A stretch of DNA of 64,000 bases from Aurantiochytrium sp. KH105 (lineage: Eukaryota; Sar; Bigyra; Thraustochytrida; Thraustochytriidae), in assembly GCA_003116975.1 (NCBI GenBank), contig BGKB01000026.1, positions 1,079,237 to 1,143,236 on the forward strand. Direction: 5' to 3'. Position numbers and translations under genes: made by a program. Under the pieces are notes generated by a model. It worked only from the letters and a program-made list of their open reading frames with translations, did no database searches and was not told the origin of the DNA. Below are positions 9,874 through 19,300 of the stretch, one piece after another; within the stretch, counting starts at the first letter, position 1; each line of letters starts with the position of its first letter.

Positions 9874-11505
9874 CTACTCGCCTTGGTCTGCACCAGCAAA
9901 GCTGATGGCCTTGGCATCAATCATCTCCTCATAATCGTCATCGTCGTTGGTCTCAACCGTGAGCTGGATGTGCTCTTCACCACTGGGACAAGGAGAGAGC
10001 AAAGGGATCTCGGCAGGAGCCATGCTCTCGGCGGCACCAAGAAAGACCTCGTTCGCAGCTTCATGGCACATGGGGGGAGCCACGGCTACGGCCTCGGGCG
10101 CTTCTTCACCTTCGTGCAGCCCGGGTGTCGCAACACGCGCCACCTGATACTCTTGCTCGTGAGGATGAAAGGCCGCCTCAAGAGACGCAGGCGCGTAGCT
10201 TTCAACGCGATCTCCCTGATGTGAAGGCGACAAAGACATGGCACGCGGACGCAATGGCACGATTCCTAGGTCGCTGCTGCGAAATTGTGTCGCGGGCGTC
10301 GGTGTTGCCGTCGCAATGTGGCTGCTCGCAGCTCGAAGCAAGACCCTCTGGCGACCAAGTCGCTCGTTGGTCGTTTGCGGGAAAGCAGCACCCGTAGTGA
10401 ACGAAGCCTGTGGATCGGGCAAGGTCATCGAGGCAACCTCGCATTCCGTAGACATTGCTCCATGGCTCGCAGGTTCTGTGCATGCACTTTGTCCAGGCGT
10501 TGTTTCTACATGCGCGCTGGCCATTGGCACGCTGAGCGCTGCAGGTGTAGCCTCGGTGTGCTCTGGAAAGGATGCCAAAGGAGCTGCAACTCGCTCCAAC
10601 GACATAGTCTCGGGCTGCGGCGCACAGTGTTCAGGCGTGCTCACATGCAGCGCATTCTCGAAAGCAACTTGTTGCGCAGCATCGGTCGAGCTAGGCACTT
10701 GCAGAGGCGCAGATTCCTCGCGGTTGAGACGATAGCAAGCTGGAGGACTGTAGCATCCGCCGATGAGGCCCATCTCTTTTTGTCCAGGCAATGCAGCCGC
10801 CGCTTGTTCTTCCTTGCGCACTCCAAAGGCCTCGACGTCTCTCGACTCCATTTCAGGCATCAACGTCGCGTTTCCTCGAAAGAGAATGACCAAGAAGAGC
10901 TGCGCGAGGCCAAAAACAAGGCCCACGAGACTCGGTGTGAGCACAAAGACGTCAAAATCAAAGAAAGAGTACAGGGTCCAGAGAAATCCGCTGAGAATCT
11001 GCATGGCGAGGAAACCACGATTGATGGACGAGGCGTCTCGCGCAGCAATCATGCGGCGAAGGTTGACAAGCGGCGTCGTGTAGAGGGCAAGCGAGGAGAT
11101 CATGCTGTACATGCCTGCGGCTTCTGCTCCTGCTGATGGGGCAAAGAGCCCGAGGACGACAAGCGCGGCAGTGACGGAAAACTGCACGACAAAAATGGTC
11201 TCCATGCGCCTCACTTGCGTGTCGGACGTGCACAGGCGAGCGCAAGTGATGAGATAGAATACCCCAATGATAATGCCTGCAATGGAGCCCAGCACCAAGT
11301 AGGTGTTGCCGATCATGGCACCGTAAACGGTCCACTGGAGCGCTTGGGGTGCGGTCACGGCAAAGAGGACCGGGTTGAGGCTACCAAGATCGCGCTTTTT
11401 GCGTGCCTTGAGCATAGCATACATGGGGCCCAAGTACAAGAGCTCCGTGGTGATGACGCCCAGGACGGGCGCGATTTGCAAAACAAAGACCTCTTGAAAC
11501 CCCAT
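9874..11505 (-). CDS. SWEET-family sugar transporter, paralog 4, long tail
   Basis: A 543-residue protein when started at the ATG at 11505 (MGFQEVFVLQIAPVLG), the position that aligns with paralogs 1-3; an in-frame ATG 15 codons upstream is possible. The seven-helix SWEET core covers about residues 8-212: an APQALQWTVYG segment, GSIAG at 73-77, ARDASSINRGF and TPSLVGLVFGLAQL. Ser74 and Ser192 are at the pocket positions. The tail is exceptional at over 320 residues. It includes CYSPPACYR at 251-259, close to the motif in paralog 2. The rest is low-complexity, rich in Ala, Pro, Ser, Thr and His, and ends in an acidic stretch (NDDDDYEEMIDAK). Plant and animal SWEETs usually have tails of only 30-80 residues, so this one may serve in trafficking or scaffolding. 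It is the first gene of the array in transcription order. Confidence 0.9.
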   Translation of the reverse strand: MGFQEVFVLQIAPVLGVITTELLYLGPMYAMLKARKKRDLGSLNPVLFAVTAPQALQWTVYGAMIGNTYLVLGSIAGIIIGVFYLITCARLCTSDTQVRRMETIFVVQFSVTAALVVLGLFAPSAGAEAAGMYSMISSLALYTTPLVNLRRMIAARDASSINRGFLAMQILSGFLWTLYSFFDFDVFVLTPSLVGLVFGLAQLFLVILFRGNATLMPEMESRDVEAFGVRKEEQAAAALPGQKEMGLIGGCYSPPACYRLNREESAPLQVPSSTDAAQQVAFENALHVSTPEHCAPQPETMSLERVAAPLASFPEHTEATPAALSVPMASAHVETTPGQSACTEPASHGAMSTECEVASMTLPDPQASFTTGAAFPQTTNERLGRQRVLLRAASSHIATATPTPATQFRSSDLGIVPLRPRAMSLSPSHQGDRVESYAPASLEAAFHPHEQEYQVARVATPGLHEGEEAPEAVAVAPPMCHEAANEVFLGAAESMAPAEIPLLSPCPSGEEHIQLTVETNDDDDYEEMIDAKAISFAGADQGE

Positions 11506-12841
11506 TGTCGCGGACAAGGCAGGCGGAGAGGCAATCGCTATGATGACCAATGCATAAAAACGCTCGAGGCCTGTTTGGTTCTGGCTCTTGACGGAGTTCG
11601 AGTTTTGCTGGGACTCGCAGTCGCTGTCGCGTGCGAATTCTCGACGCTCAGCCCGTTGGCCCGTTGGATGGCCGGCCTTTCATCGTGCGTCTTGCATCTC
11701 GTATTGCTAGAAACTGCGATGCGACGGCCCTAGCCAACAAGGTAGCAAGGTAGGTAGGTAGGTAGGTAGGTAGATGCGTGGCTGGCTACCATGGCTGCCG
11801 GTCGCCGTCTCGCGCTACTTTCCCGCTGGTTCTCCGAGGCGGCGAGACGCGTCTTTTCCGTGCGAGGTCCTCGCGCTGTCTTCTCCCGACCTCCAACTTC
11901 ACCTCCTCGCTGGCTGACTGTGAGCCACCAGCTACACAGTCTACAGTCACACATGCACGAAAAAAACTCACGTCTCCGGTCTTCTGCCGCGGCACGCGCC
12001 GCGCGCTAAGAGCGCCGGCGCTGGACGCCTCGCCGCGCGGGCTTGGCCGCACCGCCGCCGCGAGAGAACGGCGCGGAATGCGCGGGTCACGTGCAGGGGG
12101 ACAAGAAGGCTTGGTAGGGAGAGACAAGGCTCGGAGCGGCCCTCCGGAGGGCCGGCCACGTTGGTGTCTCGAGATTCGAGAAAAGCACGAAAATGAGCGA
12201 GGTCTCCGATTGGCGTCTCGGGGATTGACGAGGGCGAGGTCTCGGAGGGCGGGGTGGTCTGCAGCTGCAGCCGCTGCCGGCAGCGAGTCAGGGAGGGAGG
12301 TGTGCTGCAGTCGGGCGCTGTGACGACGGCGTCTGCAGCTGCTGGCAGTGCAGCGGGATGGTGTCTGCGGTCGTAGGTGCCGAGAGCACCAACCGAATGA
12401 AACGAATAACTGTGCGCGTCAGCGTCAGCGACGGCGCGGCGCGGCCATCCATGTGTTTTCCTTTTCCAGGCGCAGGCGGTCGCTCTTTGATAACTGTGTG
12501 AGACTGAGACTGCGAGCCGTGTGTGTTTTCCTCTCGCGAAGAGCTCTTTGCGGAGCTGGCCGAGGGCCTTCCCGTGACCCGAGAAGTGACTGGTAGCTGT
12601 GGCAGCTCTGCTGGGAACAAAAACCTGCGGTGCGGCGGATTCGGTGCCGATGGGAAACTGCCGCTGCCGCTGCCGCAGTTTTCAGCCAACTCTCTCCGCA
12701 ACCCGTATCGATGCGCCATCGACGCCATTCGTTCATCGACCACGATGATTCTCTATTATGAGAGACGGCTGACGTAAGAAGCAGCAGCAGCTGCAGCAGA
12801 CTGTGAGTGAAGATGGAGCTCTTCTCGAGATTTAGATTGAA

Positions 12842-12905
12842 ACTAACAACTAGTTCGTTGTAAAACTAGTTTTTATAACTAGTTTTGACTGGAAGACAAC
12901 TAGTC
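12842..12905. repeat. AT-rich patch with four ACTAGT palindromes
   Basis: ACTAGT occurs at 12849, 12865, 12878 and 12899. The middle two are the cores of a perfect 10-bp inverted repeat (AAAACTAGTT at 12862-12871 and its complement at 12877-12886, 5-nt loop). The patch is strikingly A+T-rich against its surroundings. Confidence 0.85.
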
Positions 12906-13966
12906 ATGACGTTAGCATCATAATCAGCCGTCCGCGATGGCCCTATCCGCTGGCTGATTTGCCATCGATTGTTTGCTTGCTCATCTATCTACTGTTGGTG
13001 CTGATCGCGTGCACACGCACGCATTGTCCTGGATCGGCATGCAAGGTGTTTGGGCTTGCCCCATTGGGCATCATGATCAACCTCCTCCGAAATGGACTTT
13101 TTCCCATCCTCGTGCCGTACCCCTACAGGTTCCTTTGGAAGCAGACAGCCATACCAAGCACTGCAAGCTCGTCGCTGCCTTTTATCGGTGGTACTTCGTG
13201 GTTGCTGCCGCTGTTTTTGCTGCTTTTCCTGCTGCTGCAAGTCCTGCCCTTTGATCGGCAAATTCTGTAGTAGTAGTATAGTGTTTCTGGGACACAAACC
13301 AACCACACGAGAATACTCCTTTTTTCCTTTTTCTCAAGCCAACGCCAAGACCAAGACCAAGACAAAGAACGACACGAAAGTGGCGAAGTCAATCGAGCAC
13401 GTGCGAAGTCACGTTGTGCAGACAGCCACTCATTCTCCGCCGGCTTCTGCATCTGGCCCACGCGCCGCCAAGCCTCGTTCTAGCTCGTGCGGTGCGCTAG
13501 CGCACGCACATACGCACGGACGGGGCATTGCTTTATCCATTTCCTGGCACTCGTGTGCTCAAGGCGGCACACAAGGAAATAATTGGCCCGACCAGGCCTT
13601 GCGACCGCGATTCCGCCTTCCAAGCTCGACCTGCAAGTGGTGTGGACTGCGACTTAAACGAGGGTGATCGATCGCCCCGAGAAGGGGGGAAATTTAGCAG
13701 CAGTAGCAGTAGCAACAAGGGCAGCAAAAGCAAGGAGCGCTCTCAGCCGCGTCACGAAGGGCCAATACATTCGTGACGATGAGGCCTGCGTCCCGCGAGG
13801 GCACGCGGCGGTCTCCACGTCGCAGTCTTCGTCGCAGTCTTCGCAGTCTTCCGTCGGCATCGGCGCAGCAAGGCAGCGCAGGGCAGCGCGACGGCCCCGG
13901 CAGGTGTGTGTCCCTGGAAGCGCCCGCCGGGAGGGGGTGTGCGCGCGTGTCTCAGGTCTTCGCTCC

Positions 13967-14028
13967 CTCCCTCCCTGCCTGCCTGCCTCCCTGCCTGCCT
14001 GCCTCCCTGCCTGCCTGCCTGCCTCCCA
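13967..14028. repeat. CCTG/CCTC tetranucleotide tract
   Basis: A mixed run of CCTG and CCTC units in intergenic DNA, about 520 bp upstream of the ABHD18-like gene. Confidence 0.85.
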
Positions 14029-14226
14029 GGGCGTCGTCGTCGACCCCGGCGGCGGCGGCGGTGCAGCGGCCACAGGCGCGGCCGGCCCGAGCCCGAGCGC
14101 AGCGGCGCGGCGACGCCTTTCGCCCTCGGCCGTGCGTCTGTCACGTCGGCGGAAGGCAGCGATGGCGAGGAGGAGGAGGCCATGGCCAAGCAAGTTGAAG
14201 CGCGCGGTCCGCAGCGGGAGGAGGTA

Positions 14227-14272
14227 AGGCAAGGCAAGGCGAGGCGAGGCGAGGCGAGGCGAGGCAAGGCGC
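14227..14272 (+). repeat. GGCAA/GGCGA pentanucleotide tract
   Basis: About nine five-base units of the form GGCRA lie on the sense strand, 270-315 bp upstream of the ABHD18-like start codon. The same kind of purine-rich, five-base tract sits upstream of several other genes in the window. Confidence 0.88.
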
Positions 14273-14543
14273 CGCGTGCACCCGACAAGAGACGTGCACT
14301 CACCGTCAAAATGGGCACGCGCTCAGCTGATTGTTGTTGTTTTTATTGCTGGTGCTGTCGTTGTTGAAATGAGGAAAAAAGTGTTCGCCCGAGATGAACG
14401 TGCCAGAGGCGGGCGGTGTGGAAGAAGGGAGAACAGACTGTTGCAGCGCGTGCAGCCCAGCACACTCGCGAGAAGGAGAACGGAGAACTTGCAGCCTGCC
14501 AGCCGGCAAAGAAAGAAAGCATGCATACCTGGAACGTCCAGAG

Positions 14544-15998
14544 ATGGCGTCGCTGCAGAGTCTCCTCCTCGGCAAGCTGGACTACGTCTATGTGACGGCC
14601 ACGAGAAGAAGCAGGTTCTTCTCGCACGGCTGGGGCGAAGAATCGATCGAACAGGCCCATCGACTCGTCGAGACGCTTGAGACCCAAGGGACGGAAGAGG
14701 CCTTTCCCGACATCGATCGTCTCAACCCCGCCGACGCTGATCAGGCTTCCAACGTGGACGAGGACATTGAGCCCGAAGACGACGGCATTGAATTTGCGCA
14801 TGCAAGTGAGACTGATGATTGCTCCATCTCGACGTCTAGCAGCGCCGGCAGCGACTCTAGGCCTAGCCCGGATGAAAAGATGAAGAAGGAACACAATGAC
14901 GATGACGACGATGCTGACGACGACGACGACGACGACGACCACAATAATGAAAGCAAAGGCAGCTATGAAGCTCGAACCTGGAGCTTCGTCTCGCCATGCG
15001 CAGATTTCCTTCCCAAGGAAAGCCAGACTGCACGCGTGCTTGTGGTTTCCCCCCCTCGCACAGTCCAAGCGCGAGGCGTACTCATCCTCGTTGCAGGCAC
15101 CGGTGAGGTCTCCTTTTGGCGACGCAAGAAATTTATTGCAAAGCCGCTTGCCGCAAAAGGCTTCGTCTCAATCATTCTTGAGAATGTATTTTACGGTAGC
15201 CGCGCTCCTGTCACGCAAAAGAGGTACTTTTGGAGGACAGTCGGCGACTACCTTCTCCACATGCCCGTCACCGTTGTCGAGGTGGCGAAATTGGCCAAAT
15301 ATGCAAGGCAAGCCTACCCCGGACTGCCCATTGGTCTCGTGGGTTCGAGTTTGGGAGGAAGCATGGCCGCGGGCGCTCTTCCTTCAGTCATGCGAGAGTT
15401 TCAAAGTCTTGACAAGGAAAGCCCCCAGGAGAATCGAGGAAGACTGCGAGTAAAGCGAGAGGAGACACCGATCACACTGTGCACATTTCTGCCGCCGTCC
15501 CGGACTGCGTCAATTCTCTCGAGCGCAATCGCTTACTTTATTGACTTTCGCGCACTTCAGCGCGACGGAGCTGGTCTCCGGACCATAAAGGAAGTCCGTG
15601 AGCGGATTCTCCACCTGTGCGAGTCTCATCAGCTTGGCCGCTACTTTTCACTCTTGCCCGAGAGCGAGTACAAGCGGACTGCCTTTACCTGTTTCCGGGG
15701 CCGTCATGACAATTATGTCAGACCGAACGAGGTTACGCTCACGCATGGTATCATTGAGCCACTTGTGTCGAGTGCTCGTCTCGTCGATGTCTCGGGTGGT
15801 CATGTGTGGAATATCATGCGTACGGGGAAAGTGGTCCCGCCTGCCGTCGAGGAAGCATTCTCGCGATCATGCGCAGATTACCCCAATCCAATGGAAAGAA
15901 TTCCCGCCTTTCACGAGACGGGAAGCGATCTCACTGATGAAAATGAAACTTGCAATATGACGAATAGAGACTGCCCCGGCCCACTGTGTCAGGTCTAA
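14544..15998 (+). CDS. ABHD18-like alpha/beta hydrolase
   Basis: The 484-residue protein resembles the ABHD18 (DUF2048) family. The start at 14544 is chosen because LDYVYV...FFSHGWG near residues 12-31 matches the conserved N-terminus of that family; an upstream in-frame ATG at 14394 adds 50 unrelated residues. LVAGTGE...FWRRKKFIAKPL (about 182-202) and ILENVFYGSR (about 211-220) are family hallmarks. The nucleophile elbow is GSSLGG with Ser269. His420 in SGGHVWN is the likely catalytic histidine, and Asp389 in RHDN a likely acid. A strongly acidic insert coded by a GAC microsatellite lies near residues 115-135 and is not part of the usual fold. Family members are predicted lipases or esterases; the substrate cannot be read from sequence. 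It is divergent from SWEET4. Confidence 0.85.
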   Translation: MASLQSLLLGKLDYVYVTATRRSRFFSHGWGEESIEQAHRLVETLETQGTEEAFPDIDRLNPADADQASNVDEDIEPEDDGIEFAHASETDDCSISTSSSAGSDSRPSPDEKMKKEHNDDDDDADDDDDDDDHNNESKGSYEARTWSFVSPCADFLPKESQTARVLVVSPPRTVQARGVLILVAGTGEVSFWRRKKFIAKPLAAKGFVSIILENVFYGSRAPVTQKRYFWRTVGDYLLHMPVTVVEVAKLAKYARQAYPGLPIGLVGSSLGGSMAAGALPSVMREFQSLDKESPQENRGRLRVKREETPITLCTFLPPSRTASILSSAIAYFIDFRALQRDGAGLRTIKEVRERILHLCESHQLGRYFSLLPESEYKRTAFTCFRGRHDNYVRPNEVTLTHGIIEPLVSSARLVDVSGGHVWNIMRTGKVVPPAVEEAFSRSCADYPNPMERIPAFHETGSDLTDENETCNMTNRDCPGPLCQV

Positions 15999-16327
15999 GG
16001 AGGCGACCACGCAACCATTTATGCTCAATCGTATACGATGGAGTGCAGGAAATCGTCTGGGAAATGTACGAAAGCTTCACACCAAGACTAGCATTGCGTA
16101 GAAAGAAACGGAATAGTAAAGTTCAACAAATTTAGGCCTGCCTGCATTGCACAACAGCGAATGGAGAAAAACACGCATCAGTGAACAATCGAGAATGGTG
16201 TCCATGTCGCGCCTCTACGATTCTTCAGTCCTTGATCACTTTTCGAAAGAGACTGACATCGAAGAAAAGGAGCGGCAGTGTAGGCAGATAGATTCATAGA
16301 AAAAAATGGTGCAACCAGGATGCGAGG
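15999..16327. other. Convergent intergenic
   Basis: About 330 bp between the 3' ends of the ABHD18-like gene and the LRR-NEL gene. I see no feature other than A+T-rich 3'-UTR-like sequence. Confidence 0.5.
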
Positions 16328-19300
16328 TCAAATGCACCTTGTAAGATTCTTGGTAAGATCTTCGTACGAGCGCGAGACGTTGTGAAGATCGTGACCTGTG
16401 TCGACCCAATGACGGAGAAGCTCCTTCAAGCTCCAGATCGTCCTCGAGGGCAAAAGGCGAACGGGATCCGAAATGCGAGTCCCCATTAAGGTCTGCCACG
16501 AAAGCGAGATGCGTTTAAGGCTGTTGCGAGGCAAGGACTCGAGCGTGAGCGTGGTGCTCTGCTCGAGGCGGTCTTGGCGCTGCCACTCTTCCCAGTTCTG
16601 AAGCCACGCCTCAAAGTCTTCTTCCGACACGTTGAGGGCGGCTTCAGCCGCAGCCTCGATGGCTTCATCGGGAATTTTGACATAATTCGGAAAGAGCATG
16701 TCCTCTGCAGAGACGGGAAGGTCGAGTCTCTCGCGAAGATCAATCTCAAAACGAAGATAGACGCAGACGTCATCGACAAAGGTAAGTTGGCCAATAAGGT
16801 CACGCACGTGCTCGTGAACAATTTCAAGACGCATGAGCCGCCGACCAAGGTCGCGGAGCGCCTGACGCTCGCCGCGCGCCTCCGCAAGGAGAACCGTCTG
16901 CTTCATTTGGTTCAAGGCCCAGATGGGCTTGTCGCCACAGGCGTCGCCGCTGTCCGCCATGCGAATGCAAAGACCCTCGCGCGCGTCTTGGTCTGTCGAG
17001 CTCACGAGAAGGTCAAAGACCTCGTAGACGCGCCGGAGAAGACCCGGTCGCGTTGTTGTTTGCAGGCTAAACTCTTTGGAATAAAAGAGCATGCGGAGAA
17101 ACTCCTTGACGCCATGAGCGTACGCTGATGGAACGGCCTCGACGACCATCGGTGCAGTGATACCGTCATTAGATTCATAAATGCGCCCAAAGCTATCGAG
17201 AAAGGTGTTGACAGCAGACTCGAGCGAACTAAAGTTCCCATCGTCGTCACGATCCCATGCAAGGTCTGGGTCCTCGCGAAGAGTCATGTCGGGTCCCGAG
17301 GTTTGTACAAATAGAAAGGCGTTGTCAAGCGCGCCCAAGCGCTCGGTCTCGTCCGTGTTCGTAGCTACACCGCTCCTGTTGAGGACAATGTCGTGACGCA
17401 TGCCTTCTCCTTCGTGACCTTCGAGCCCCCACGAGTCGACACAAGAAGGTAAGGTTGTCAATGAAGTGCACCACGAAAGGTCTAGCGTGTAGGCGTGGAA
17501 ATCATGCGGGAGCTGCGACAAGCAAGGATTATTGGTGAGCACGAGCTTGTCGACGCGAAGGCCCTCGGGAAGCAGAACAAAGTTTGGACAGTCTCGCAAC
17601 GTGAGCGTCGATACCGTTGGGTCAAGATTCGGGATCTCTTCGAGCCTCGAGCAGTATATAAAGTCGAGACTCGTGGCGCAAAGTCCTGCTTCAATGTGGA
17701 TGAAGTTGAGGCAATTTTTGATGAAAATGTAGGCTTGCTCGAGTCCTTGGACCTGCGTGAGATTCTTGAAAGCTTCGCAACGTTCAATGCAAAGGCTCGA
17801 CGTTTCCATTCCCTTGGGCAAGCTCGTGAACGCGGCGCACTCACGCACAGTAACACCTGAGGGCGCAGAGAGACCTTCGCCAAGGTCGGTGAACTTTTCG
17901 CATTGGACGATTTCGAATACAGAATCTACCGAGAAATTATTGGCTAGACCCTCGAAACTTTCGCACGAAAACACACTCAGGCTGCGCGCCTTTCCCATTT
18001 GAATCTCACGCAAGCTTGCGCAATTCCGAATCGTGACGCTCGTGCTTGAGTCCACCTCGCACAAGCTTTCGAGTGAGGGGCAACTTGTTGCAACGAGCTC
18101 CCTCTTGACCAAAATGCCACGGAGGGAAGAAAGCTCTTCACACGAAACAACCTCGAGCTTCTCTAACTGAAAATCGTCGGGGAGATCGAGCGAGTGAACC
18201 TTGCCACACCCCTCGAGAGTGAGATTTTCAACTTCGCATCTCGAAGACTTGTCTGCGTCCGAGGGATGTGTGATGGAAAAGTGCGCAAGCTCTGGGAGAC
18301 TCTTGAGCGAGAGCGTTTGGAATCGCTTTATCGTGATAATCTCGATGCTGCTTAGCATTGGGCAGGCGCTGATGGTCCAGTTTGCCAGGTTGCTCGTTTG
18401 TGTGTCCTGTGAAGATTTGGCGGGGCCACCGTCAGTGACAGAGATCTCGCAGATATTATTGCAAAAACGGAGTTTGAGCAGATTGACCGTGTGAAGTGAG
18501 AGTGATGGCATGACTGAGCCAAAGATGTCGATGTCATCAGACTCGACATCGGGGACATCCTGAATTTTATCGCAATACTTGATCTGGAATTGTTTGAACA
18601 CGCGCGCAGGAGTTGAAGAGAGTTCGGGGCAGTCGAAGGCCGAAAACTCGTCGGCAAAAGGGATGTCCAAATCGATGAGCGCAGGACAACTGTAGAGGTG
18701 GACCTTTAAGGCCCCCTCCAAGGCCGACAGCGTAACGAGCGCATCCATGCCGGACATGACGATTGTGACAGATGAGCCAAAGGTTACATTGAAGGCGGAG
18801 AGGCGTGGACACATGAGCCAGGTGAAATGATATTTCACATTCGCATCACCAACGATCGTTTCGAGGCGCGGACAGAGTCGGGCTGACATGGAGGCCAGAG
18901 AGCCGTGCACACTCATCTGTTCAAGGTCGTCGAGCTGCGAGATTGAAATTTCGGGCGTGACGTCGTTGCCGTTGGCGGTGAGATCCACCTCACGCAGCGA
19001 TGAGCACGCATGGAGCCGGATTTTATCACTGAAGGAGCGCACCTCGAGCACTTGGAGAGTTTCGACGAGCATCAGCTCGATCGAGGTGCAGCTATCGATG
19101 CTCAGATGAACGAGGTGTGACAGGGTGTCGAAGCCCAAGAGCGGCTCGTATGAGCGCCGGTACCAACATTCAATGTGCTCAAATTTCGCCGACTGAAGTG
19201 CCGAGCAGTTGTTGAGGTCGACGCGGCCCCCGCACGAGGTTTTCTCGCAGACCTTTAGCGCCGAGCACCCATCCAGAGCGAGATCCTGACCAACGAAAAT

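Larger units (their letters stand above)
11506..14543. other. Intergenic, divergent SWEET4 / ABHD18-like
   Basis: About 3 kb between divergently transcribed genes with no recognisable coding sequence. It contains a GTAG/TAGG run at about 11750-11772, an AT-rich patch with four ACTAGT sites at 12842-12905, a CCTG/CCTC run at about 13967-14028, and a GGCGA pentanucleotide tract at about 14227-14272 close to the next gene. Confidence 0.5.
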
